Positions 53,322 through 60,270 of a stretch of DNA of 63,569 nt are shown here, piece after piece (the stretch's first letter is position 1; every line of letters begins with the position of its first letter). Under the pieces are notes generated by a model. It saw only the letters and a list, made by a program, of their open reading frames with translations. It did not search any database and had not been told where the DNA came from. The DNA comes from an uncultured Actinomycetaceae bacterium. Its GTDB lineage: Bacteria > Actinomycetota > Actinomycetes > Actinomycetales > Actinomycetaceae. The stretch is taken from positions 1 through 63,569 of the forward strand of contig CABQJD010000009.1 of NCBI GenBank assembly GCA_902464405.1, written 5' to 3'. The position numbers and the translations under genes are program-made.

Positions 53322-55292
53322 ATGACTGAAACATTGATTGACGGCCTTTATCGCGAGGGTGCGCCTATCGCCGATACAAAGGCTCCAGATGGTGATATTG
53401 CTACTCGTTGGGAGCGTCGTAAGTTTTCGGCTAAATTGGTCAATCCGGCCAATCGCCGTAAGCTTTCCATTATTGTTGTCGGCACTGGTCTTGCAGGTGG
53501 CGCAGGTGCTGCCTCTCTCGGTGAGCAGGGCTACAACGTAAAAGCATTCTTCTATCAGGATTCGGCTCGCCGTGCACATTCGATTGCTGCACAGGGCGGT
53601 ATCAATGCTGCGAAGAATTACAAGAACGATAACGATTCGGTCTATCGTCTTTTCTACGACACTGTTAAAGGTGGCGACTATCGTGCACGCGAATCAAACG
53701 TCTACCGTTTAGCAGAGGTTTCGCCAAACATTATTGATCAGTGCGTTGCTCAAGGTGTGCCGTTTGCTCGCGAATACGGCGGTTTGCTCGATAACCGTTC
53801 CTTCGGCGGCGTGCAGGTATCTCGTACCTTCTATGCTCGCGGTCAGACAGGGCAGCAGCTTTTGGTCGGTGCCTATCAGGCTCTTATGCGCCAAGCTAAA
53901 GCTGGCACGGTTGAGCTTTTCCCTCGTCATGAAATGGTCGAGCTTGTTGTGGTAGATGGGCGTGCTCGCGGCATTATTGCGCGTGATATGGTCACTGGTG
54001 AAATCAAGACTCATATTGCAGATGCTGTAGTGCTTGCAACGGGCGGTTATGGCAACGTCTTCTTCCTCTCCACAAATGCAATGGGCTGCAATGGTTCTGC
54101 TATCTGGCGTGCCTATCGCAAGGGTGCATTGTTTGGCAATCCGTGCTTCACGCAGATTCACCCGACGTGTATTCCTCAGCACGGGACGAGCCAATCGAAA
54201 CTTACGCTCATGTCTGAATCTTTGCGTAACGATGGGCGTATCTGGGTGCCAAAGAAAGCGGAAGATTGCAAGAAAGATCCGCGCGATATTCCAGAAGAAG
54301 ATCGCGATTACTATCTGGAGCGCATCTATCCGTCGTTCGGCAACCTCGTGCCTCGAGATATCGCATCGCGTCAGGCTAAGAATATGTGCGATGAAGGTCG
54401 CGGCGTAGGACCAGAGATTGACGGCGTAGCGCGTGGCGTTTATCTCGATTTCGCTGATGCTATCGAACGTATGGGTAAAGATACCGTATCTGCAAAGTAC
54501 GGCAACTTGTTTGATATGTATGAGCGTATTACGGGCGATAACCCTTACGAAGTTCCTATGCGTATCTATCCAGCTGTGCACTACACGATGGGCGGATTGT
54601 GGGTCGATTACGATTTGCAGTCCACGATTCCTGGTTTGTTTGTGGCTGGTGAAGCAAACTTCTCCGATCACGGTGCAAACCGTCTTGGCGCTTCAGCTTT
54701 GATGCAGGGTTTGAGCGATGGCTATTTCGTTCTTCCAAATACGGTCAACGATTACCTCGCTGCTGGACCTTTCCCGAAGGTTGCTGCTGATAATCCAGCT
54801 GTTGTAGAGGCTGAAAAGAGCGTCAAGGATCAGATCCAGCACTTCCTTAGCAACAAGGGCAGCCGTTCTGTGGATTCCTTCCATAAGGAATTGGGGCAGA
54901 TCATGTGGGAGTACTGCGGTATGGAGCGCAGTGAAGAAGGTTTGCGCACGGCGATCAAACTTATTCGTAAACTCCGTGCAGATTTCTGGAAAGACGTCAA
55001 GGTGCCAGGTAAGGCTGATGAGCTTAATCAGAGCCTTGAAAAAGCTGGGCGCGTGGCTGATTTCATGGAACTCGGCGAGCTGATGTGCATTGACGCATTG
55101 CATCGTAAAGAATCTTGCGGTGGTCACTTCCGTGCTGAGTCGCAGACAGAAGAAGGCGAGGCGCTTCGTGACGATGCTAACTACGCGTATGTGGCAGCGT
55201 GGGAGTGGAATGGCGAAAACGAACCGCCAACTATGCACAAGGAAGATCTTAAGTACGAATTCATCGAGATGAAGCAGCGGAGTTACAAGTGA
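53322..55292 (+). CDS. sdhA: Succinate dehydrogenase / fumarate reductase flavoprotein subunit
   Basis: The 656-residue catalytic subunit with covalently bound FAD. FAD-binding IIVVGTGLAGGAGAASLGEQG is near residue 50, the FAD-linking His is in RRAHSIAAQGGINAAKNY, the active-site stretch is FTQIHPTCIPQHG, and the second FAD part is GLFVAGEANFSDHGANRLGASALMQGLSDGYF. Together with SdhB and SdhC it couples succinate/fumarate to menaquinone at the inner face of the membrane. It overlaps sdhB by 4 bp. Confidence 0.95.
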   Translation: MTETLIDGLYREGAPIADTKAPDGDIATRWERRKFSAKLVNPANRRKLSIIVVGTGLAGGAGAASLGEQGYNVKAFFYQDSARRAHSIAAQGGINAAKNYKNDNDSVYRLFYDTVKGGDYRARESNVYRLAEVSPNIIDQCVAQGVPFAREYGGLLDNRSFGGVQVSRTFYARGQTGQQLLVGAYQALMRQAKAGTVELFPRHEMVELVVVDGRARGIIARDMVTGEIKTHIADAVVLATGGYGNVFFLSTNAMGCNGSAIWRAYRKGALFGNPCFTQIHPTCIPQHGTSQSKLTLMSESLRNDGRIWVPKKAEDCKKDPRDIPEEDRDYYLERIYPSFGNLVPRDIASRQAKNMCDEGRGVGPEIDGVARGVYLDFADAIERMGKDTVSAKYGNLFDMYERITGDNPYEVPMRIYPAVHYTMGGLWVDYDLQSTIPGLFVAGEANFSDHGANRLGASALMQGLSDGYFVLPNTVNDYLAAGPFPKVAADNPAVVEAEKSVKDQIQHFLSNKGSRSVDSFHKELGQIMWEYCGMERSEEGLRTAIKLIRKLRADFWKDVKVPGKADELNQSLEKAGRVADFMELGELMCIDALHRKESCGGHFRAESQTEEGEALRDDANYAYVAAWEWNGENEPPTMHKEDLKYEFIEMKQRSYK

Positions 55293-56020
55293 AAATTACA
55301 TTGGAATACTGGCGTCAGGCTGGGCCGAAGGCTCAAGGAAACTTCGAGACGCATACGATTAACGATGTTGATCCCACCGCTTCATTCCTGGAGATGCTCG
55401 ATCAACTCAACGAAGAACTCTTCGATGAGGGCAAAGAGCCGGTGGCATTCGACTCAGACTGCCGTGAAGGTATCTGCGGTATGTGCGGTTTGGTTATTAA
55501 CGGCGATCCTCACGGACCGCAGGTAACCACCACGTGTCAGCTTCATATGCGCACCTTCAAAGACGGCGATAAGATCACTATCGAACCGTGGCGTTCCACT
55601 GCGTTCCCTGTGTTGCGCGATCTCGTTGTGGATCGCACTGCTCTGGATCGAATCGTGCAGGCTGGCGGTTATATCTCTGTCAATACAGGAGCAGCTCCAG
55701 ACGCTCACTCTGTGCCAGTGCCGAAGAAAAACGCAGATAAGAGCTTTGAAGCTGCTGCGTGTATCGGCTGCGGTGCATGTGTGGCAGCGTGCCCGAACGG
55801 TTCGGCAATGCTCTTTACTTCTGCAAAAGTTGTGCACCTCGGTCTCTTGCCGCAGGGCGCTCCTGAGCGTAAAGAGCGTGTGGTAAAGATGCTCAATCAA
55901 CACGATGAAGAGGGTTTCGGCGGCTGCACCAATACAGGTGCATGTGCTGCTGCATGCCCGAAGTCGATTCCGCATGAATTTATTTCTATGCTGAACCGAG
56001 ATCTATTGAAAGCTTTCTGA
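55289..56020 (+). CDS. sdhB: Succinate dehydrogenase / fumarate reductase iron-sulfur subunit
   Basis: A 243-residue electron-transfer subunit with three clusters: [2Fe-2S] in CREGICGMCG and TTTCQLHM, then ferredoxin-like motifs CIGCGACVAACPNGS and CTNTGACAAACPKSIP for the [4Fe-4S] and [3Fe-4S] centres. GTG 55289 overlaps the sdhA stop by 4 bp. The operon ends in a very stable hairpin at 56057-56107. Confidence 0.95.
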   Translation: MKITLEYWRQAGPKAQGNFETHTINDVDPTASFLEMLDQLNEELFDEGKEPVAFDSDCREGICGMCGLVINGDPHGPQVTTTCQLHMRTFKDGDKITIEPWRSTAFPVLRDLVVDRTALDRIVQAGGYISVNTGAAPDAHSVPVPKKNADKSFEAAACIGCGACVAACPNGSAMLFTSAKVVHLGLLPQGAPERKERVVKMLNQHDEEGFGGCTNTGACAAACPKSIPHEFISMLNRDLLKAF

Positions 56021-56056
56021 CTTTCTTTTGTATGCTAGCGCGAAGCTGGCAATCGT

Positions 56057-56107
56057 ACACCCCAAGCAGTTGTGGAATATCCGTGATATTCTCACTGCTT
56101 GGGGTGT
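56057..56107 (+). terminator. Two-tier hairpin terminator of sdhCAB
   Basis: A perfect 14-bp outer stem (ACACCCCAAGCAGT / ACTGCTTGGGGTGT) encloses a perfect 7-bp inner stem (GAATATC-CGT-GATATTC). T-rich sequence follows without a clean T run. It lies 37 bp after sdhB. Confidence 0.8.
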
Positions 56108-56167
56108 CGTATATTTATTGATGCGATGTGCGATATGGGATGGCGGCGTCCGCTCGGCAGTATAGGC

Positions 56168-56246
56168 TAGCTGTGTGATGTGGCTGTATGGCGTGATGTA
56201 GCTGTGTAGCTGTGTAGCGGTATAGCTTGTGTGGCTGTGCAGAGCG
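56168..56246. repeat. 8-bp-type tandem repeats before tsaD
   Basis: Units of the GCTGTGTA type: two perfect copies at 56201-56216 with degenerate copies around them (GCGGTATA, GCTTGTGTG, GCTGTGCA). They occupy the spacer between sdhB and the tsaD promoter. Confidence 0.75.
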
Positions 56247-56254
56247 GAAGAGAG

Positions 56255-56267
56255 TAATATCTAGCAC
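56255..56267 (+). promoter_or_regulatory. Leaderless-type -10 element of tsaD
   Basis: TAATAT (56255-56260), 7 nt, then GTG 56268. No ribosome site precedes the start, consistent with tsaD having its own promoter after separation from rimI. Confidence 0.5.
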
Positions 56268-57311
56268 GTGAACGAACTTGTATTGGGAATTGAAACGTCA
56301 TGTGATGAGACGGGCGTCGCTCTTGTGCGTGACGGCGAATTACTAGCTGACGTGACTGCAACAAGTATGGATGAATATGCTAGATACGGCGGAATTATCC
56401 CTGAGATTGCATCTCGTGCACACCTCGAACAATTTGTCCCTACGTTGAATGCTGCTCTTGAAAAAGCGAGAGTTGCCTTAAGTGATATTGACGCTGTTGC
56501 AGCAACTGCTGGTCCTGGTCTTGTCGGTCCGCTGACGATCGGTGTCAGCGCTGCAAAAGCTCTCGCTCTAGCACTGGGCAAACCTTTCTATGGCGTCAAT
56601 CATATTATTGGGCATATTGCAGTTGATGAGCTTGTGCATGGCGATTTCCCGAGTGAGTTTATCGGCTTGATCGTCAGCGGCGGGCACTCCCATCTTTTGC
56701 ATGTGCGCAACATTGCCACAGACGTCACCGAACTCGGCGGAACAATTGATGACGCTGCTGGTGAGGCCTTTGATAAGGTAGGGCGTCTGCTGGGTTTGCC
56801 GTATCCAGGCGGTCCGCATATTGACCGACTATCGCATGAAGGTAATCGTGAAGCGATTCGCTTCCCACGCGCAATGATGGGAGAGAAATACAAAAAGAAC
56901 CACCTTTACGATTATTCGTTCTCTGGCTTAAAGACTTCTGTTGCTCGATATATTGAGGGCGTTGAAGCGCGCGGTGAAGAATTGGCAAAAGCAGATATAG
57001 CGGCGGGATTTTCTGAAGCTGTTGCTGATGCTTTGCTCACTAAAGCATTTCTTGCTCTCGAAAATGAGGGGCTTGATACTCTCGTGATTGGAGGCGGTTT
57101 CAGCGCTAATTCCCGTTTGCGCGAGCTGGCTCAAGAGCGTGCCGATGCTCATGGCATCACTGTGCGTATTCCTCCGATTCGCTACTGCACAGATAATGGG
57201 GCAATGATTGCGGCGCTCGGCTGGGAAATGGTGCGAAATGGTGTAGAGCCTTCGCCGCTAAATATCACAGTCGATACTGGTTTGCCGCGTGAGATAACAA
57301 TTGTGCGCTAA
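56268..57311 (+). CDS. tsaD: tRNA t6A37 threonylcarbamoyltransferase TsaD
   Basis: Catalytic subunit (Kae1/Gcp family) that transfers threonylcarbamoyl to A37 of tRNAs. The 347-residue protein has LGIETSCDETGVALV at the N-terminus, the metal-binding NHIIGHIAVDEL and SGGHSHLLHV histidines, GTIDDAAGEAFDKVGRLLGLPYPGGPHIDRL, and the C-terminal metal Asp in RYCTDNGAMIAALG. It starts with GTG. It is separated from tsaE-tsaB-rimI by sdhCAB. Confidence 0.95.
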   Translation: MNELVLGIETSCDETGVALVRDGELLADVTATSMDEYARYGGIIPEIASRAHLEQFVPTLNAALEKARVALSDIDAVAATAGPGLVGPLTIGVSAAKALALALGKPFYGVNHIIGHIAVDELVHGDFPSEFIGLIVSGGHSHLLHVRNIATDVTELGGTIDDAAGEAFDKVGRLLGLPYPGGPHIDRLSHEGNREAIRFPRAMMGEKYKKNHLYDYSFSGLKTSVARYIEGVEARGEELAKADIAAGFSEAVADALLTKAFLALENEGLDTLVIGGGFSANSRLRELAQERADAHGITVRIPPIRYCTDNGAMIAALGWEMVRNGVEPSPLNITVDTGLPREITIVR

Positions 57312-57425
57312 CTGCGCTGTACTAACTGATCTGCGCGAACTACGCTGTGCGAATTGTGAAAGCCAGCGCATCTAGCGCATTAAATATACGCAGAAGTATC
57401 TGTGCTGGTGTAGTGCGCAAGATCG

Positions 57426-58643
57426 CTATTCGAGGCTATCTATTTTTCGCGCAAGAACTGCTTGATGTTTACCCATAATTGGAGTGAGGATAAGTGTTGC
57501 TTGCTTCGAAGAATAGCTGCGTGCTTGGCGCAATTTGAGTTGGGCGCGTAGGCGTTCTGGCGTTATATCTGTGCCGCGTTTCTTAATTTCGACGTGCGTG
57601 ATATGCCGTTCCTTGAGATATGCGCCAATCTTTTTTACGTTGAGTGGGAGCACGTCGATGACCTCAAATACCTGAGCGTATTTCAGGGGAGCAGGTTTAT
57701 CGCCTGTAAGATATGCAATCGCTGAGCTTACAGGAGCTAGATTATAGGTGTGGGCGAATGATCCAATGCCGCCGCAGCGGATAATAGCTGGATCTGGTTC
57801 GATGAGGTATCTGCCAAGAGGTGCTGGTGGAAGTTGCTGGGCAGGTTGGGAAGGGTCGTTCACTTGCGCATTCCAGTGTGTGACGATTCCATCGCCTGAG
57901 CACAAGGCTGCTGTGCGTCCTGAATCTAGAGCTGCATTTCCCAACCAGATAAGCGCTTCAAGTAAATTTCCATGATCGGAGACCCATTGGGTGTGTGAGG
58001 TTGGTGGCAGCCATGAATAATCAATCCCTGGCGCGATTTTAATACCAGCACGAGGAAACTGGCTGGCAAGATTGAGTGCTGCTGGCAGAGAAGGAATCCA
58101 GCGTTCGGGATTTTGAATCCTCGTGCCGTTCATTCTGCGTGCTGGATCTATCCACAGGGCGTCAGCATTCAGTGAATCGAGATCTATATCCCATGCGTCT
58201 GCTTCAATCACTTTAGCGCGAGGAAAATCTTTTAAGTTCCATCGGGCAGCGCTCGCAGTTTCGTGATCTTTTTCGATTGCCGTCACGTGCAATCCAGCTG
58301 AGGCAAAAGCTCGAGAATCTGCTCCGATACCGCACCCGACGTCAATTACGTGCGTAGCTCCAGAATCGATAAGGCGTTGAGCGTGTATAGATCGTGCGAT
58401 AGAGGCTCGAGTGGATTGCTCGTAGCCTGCTCGTGTAAACATCATCGAGTATGCTGCCTGCCCGAATTTTGCTTCTGCTTGCGTGCGGAGCTGGGCTTGC
58501 GTGAGTAGGCTGGCAGTAATATGCGGTTCATGCCCAGCGTTGCGCAGATATCGATTCGCCGCTAGCGCTTGATCAGGAGAAAAAGGGCATAGCTCAGAAA
58601 TGAGAGCGTCGTAGTCCGCGGTTGTTATATCTGCAATGCTCAC
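57426..58643 (-). CDS. Class I SAM-dependent methyltransferase with THUMP-like domain
   Basis: A 405-residue protein. The SAM-binding part is HVIDVGCGIGADSRAFASAGLHVTAIE near residue 103, then DALWIDPARRM with an acidic active-site-like DPAR motif, and a C-terminal THUMP-like part (KKRGTDITPERLRAQLKLR). DPAR is reminiscent of RNA/DNA methyltransferase DPPY-type loops; an RNA substrate is plausible but unproven. Homologues occur across Actinobacteria near tsaD. GTG 58643 is supported by TAGAAT 6 nt upstream. Convergent with tsaD. Confidence 0.82.
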   Translation of the reverse strand: MSIADITTADYDALISELCPFSPDQALAANRYLRNAGHEPHITASLLTQAQLRTQAEAKFGQAAYSMMFTRAGYEQSTRASIARSIHAQRLIDSGATHVIDVGCGIGADSRAFASAGLHVTAIEKDHETASAARWNLKDFPRAKVIEADAWDIDLDSLNADALWIDPARRMNGTRIQNPERWIPSLPAALNLASQFPRAGIKIAPGIDYSWLPPTSHTQWVSDHGNLLEALIWLGNAALDSGRTAALCSGDGIVTHWNAQVNDPSQPAQQLPPAPLGRYLIEPDPAIIRCGGIGSFAHTYNLAPVSSAIAYLTGDKPAPLKYAQVFEVIDVLPLNVKKIGAYLKERHITHVEIKKRGTDITPERLRAQLKLRQARSYSSKQATLILTPIMGKHQAVLARKIDSLE

Positions 58644-58655
58644 GTGTTGATTCTA
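58644..58655 (-). promoter_or_regulatory. Leaderless-type -10 element of THUMP-like methyltransferase gene
   Basis: On the minus strand TAGAAT (58650-58655), 6 nt, then GTG 58643. It is one of the clearest examples in the window. Confidence 0.5.
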
Positions 58656-58884
58656 TCGTGTCTGCCTCAGTGTGGGCGAGGTGTGAGGGGTAAGAAGTGA
58701 GGGGATCCTCTATCTTTTGGTGAACGCATATGTGCAGGTAGGTTGGCTCGCTCGTCTGCTGATACTGAGAGATGGTGTGTATACGTGAAGAAGCTCGATG
58801 TGTGCACGAGGTGGAATACCGAGCAATACATATATGCAGAGGTTAGGTCTAAGGCTTGGAAGCCCAGTTGGCTGGTGCTGCCGT

Positions 58885-58937
58885 GAGATACATAGGCGTG
58901 GGAGATAACATAAGCGTGTGAGATATATAGGCGTGGG
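58885..58937. repeat. 17-18 bp tandem repeats upstream of groES
   Basis: Three units: GAGATACATAGGCGTGG, GAGATAACATAAGCGTGT, GAGATATATAGGCGTGGG. They lie in the 490-bp spacer between the methyltransferase and groES, which holds no gene. Confidence 0.85.
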
Positions 58938-58983
58938 GAAGTATGCTAGTGCTGAAATAGTTAAGAAAATAAGTAAAAGATAA

Positions 58984-59133
58984 TTTCGCTAGCAGAGAAT
59001 GCTTATAATTTGCTCGAATATACTTAAGCGAAATAACCTTAGTAGTGAGCGTTGTTGGAAACGCACATGAGCTCGACCCCCGCGACGGCGGGCTCAACCA
59101 TTAGTTTGGAACGAGAAAGAAAGAGGGATCCGG
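58984..59133 (+). promoter_or_regulatory. groES promoter and structured 5' leader
   Basis: A perfect TATAAT lies at 59004-59009 without a good -35, flanked by a TTCGCT/AGCGAA inverted pair (58984-58989, 59027-59032). The ~118-nt leader can fold into small hairpins (GCGTT...AACGC; GAG...CCCGC-GACG-GCGGG-CTC at about 59069-59095). I found neither a CIRCE nor a HAIR (HspR) operator. Confidence 0.4.
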
Positions 59134-59430
59134 ATGTCGGTATCCATTAAGCCTCTTGAGGATCGTATCGTGATCCAGCAGGTCGAGGCAGAAGAGACAA
59201 CAGCAAGCGGTTTAGTTCTTCCTGGCAGTGCTCAGGAAAAGCCGCAGGAGGGTACTGTGCTCGCAGTTGGTCCAGGGCGCATTGACGATAATGGCAATCG
59301 CGTGCCGCTAGACGTCAAAGTTGGCGACGCTGTGATTTATTCACGCTATGGTGGCACTGAAGTGAAGTATGGAGAAGATTCTTATATCATTCTTTCTGCG
59401 CGTGATGTGCTCGCAATTGTGGAGCGCTGA
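59134..59430 (+). CDS. groES: 10-kDa co-chaperonin GroES
   Basis: A 98-residue lid of the GroEL chaperonin. MSVSIKPLEDRIVIQQVEAEETTASGLVLP is the standard N-terminus, with the mobile loop TTASGLVLPGSAQEKPQEGTV that contacts GroEL. GAGGGA about 8 nt upstream is the ribosome site. No groEL follows: the next gene is a convergent whiB, so the chaperonin gene is elsewhere. Confidence 0.97.
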   Translation: MSVSIKPLEDRIVIQQVEAEETTASGLVLPGSAQEKPQEGTVLAVGPGRIDDNGNRVPLDVKVGDAVIYSRYGGTEVKYGEDSYIILSARDVLAIVER

Positions 59431-59476
59431 TAGCGGATATAGCGTGTAATTTCTTTTTGCGCAGATATAGCGTTGT

Positions 59477-59514
59477 GGGGTGTTGTGCATCAGTTTAAAG
59501 ATGCGCAACACCCC
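59477..59514 (+). terminator. groES terminator hairpin
   Basis: A 15-bp stem (GGGGTGTTGTGCATC / GATGCGCAACACCCC, one G-T pair) with an 8-nt loop, 46 bp after groES. The 21-bp repeats start at its 3' arm. Confidence 0.8.
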
Positions 59515-59618
59515 GCTTTATGTATGTGTGCTAACCCCGCTTTTATATGTGCGAACCCCACTTTTATATGTGCTAACCCCACTTTTATATGTGCTAAACC
59601 TACTTTTATACGTGCTAA
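59511..59618. repeat. 21-bp tandem repeat array between groES and whiB
   Basis: Five copies: one diverged 24-bp unit (59511-59534) and four 21-bp units (59535-59555, 59556-59576, 59577-59597, 59598-59618), each with the core CTTTTATATGTGCTAA. The last copy contains the stop codon of the minus-strand whiB gene (59615-59617). There are no spacers, so it is a minisatellite and not a CRISPR array. Confidence 0.93.
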
Positions 59619-59935
59619 ACGAGTTGCGCGTGCTTGGCTGTGCGTTTGGCACTGTATGCGCGGGCGCGCAGGATATCTGCACGTTCTTCTTCGCAAAGAC
59701 CTCCCCATACTCCGTAAGGTTCATGGTTGTTTAATGCGTATTCTCTGCATTCTTGGATAACAGGGCATTGTGAGCAGATGGCTTTAGCTTGTTCAACTCG
59801 TCTGCGGCGTGAGGCGCCGCGTTCGCCTTCTGGATGGAAGAAAACTTCTGGATTGAGAGTGTTGCATAGGCTTTTTCGCTGCCAACTCCAATAGTCGATA
59901 GGTGCGCTATGCAGGTTGCTGAGATGGATAACCAT
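59615..59935 (-). CDS. whiB3: WhiB-family Fe-S transcriptional regulator (WhiB3/WhiD type)
   Basis: A 106-residue actinobacterial regulator that binds a redox- and NO-sensitive [4Fe-4S] cluster and the housekeeping sigma factor. The four cysteines are in SLCNTLN, AICSQCPVIQEC. The WSWQRK, VFFHPEGERGASRRRR and EPYGVWGGLCEEER stretches match the WhiB3/WhiD subgroup better than WhiB1/2. A basic C-terminal tail (RARAYSAKRTAKHAQ) is the DNA-binding element. ATG 59935 has an AAAGG ribosome site; upstream in-frame codons are not family-like. The stop lies inside the last 21-bp repeat. Confidence 0.9.
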   Translation of the reverse strand: MVIHLSNLHSAPIDYWSWQRKSLCNTLNPEVFFHPEGERGASRRRRVEQAKAICSQCPVIQECREYALNNHEPYGVWGGLCEEERADILRARAYSAKRTAKHAQLV

Positions 59936-60270
59936 ATGTGCGCCTTTCTTCCACGTCTTGCCGAACTGTTGTTTATGCTGTGCATATGCGCAGCGCGTTT
60001 TGTGCCGCAATTTTCTGCTGCGATTTTCTGCTCATACTCGCACAGCCCCAATTTGATTAAATTTTAAGTTAAATGTTAAACAACTTGCACTAATTAGAAT
60101 ACTTCTTTATTCCATAAATGCCAATGTGTGTTCACTCAGAGAAATATTGAGCACAAATTATGGGAGATAGAGGGAGTAGAGCTATTGCGATTCAGGCAGC
60201 TTACTTCTAGTGGTGATTGCCACCTGTGTGCAGTTCTGCCATATTACCTGCCAGGCATTATCATAGGTGC
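59936..60270. other. AT-rich divergent spacer between whiB3 and guaB
   Basis: The 335-bp gap holds a strongly AT-rich block (about 60050-60120: repeated TTAAATTTTAAGTTAAATG-type sequence) next to the whiB promoter side. No gene is supported. It presumably carries the whiB promoter and regulatory sites; no named operator was recognised. Confidence 0.5.
60259..60270 (+). promoter_or_regulatory. Leaderless-type -10 element of guaB
   Basis: TATCAT (60259-60264), 6 nt, then ATG 60271. This supports ATG 60271 over the upstream in-frame start at 60217. Confidence 0.5.

Noticed and set aside
53709..54671. 320-residue open frame antisense to sdhA
   Set aside because: It is fully inside a secure, conserved sdhA gene; composition matches a shadow frame.
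59016..59133. CIRCE or HspR operator before groES
   Set aside because: Neither TTAGCACTC-N9-GAGTGCTAA nor CTTGAGT-N7-ACTCAAG is found, even with several mismatches.
59511..59618. Possible CRISPR array
   Set aside because: Units are directly adjacent with no unique spacers, and no cas genes are present.
59473..59760. Open frames running through the 21-bp repeat array (repeated Cys-Ala-Asn-Pro units)
   Set aside because: The 21-bp period keeps every frame open by construction; they run into antisense whiB sequence and have no ribosome site.
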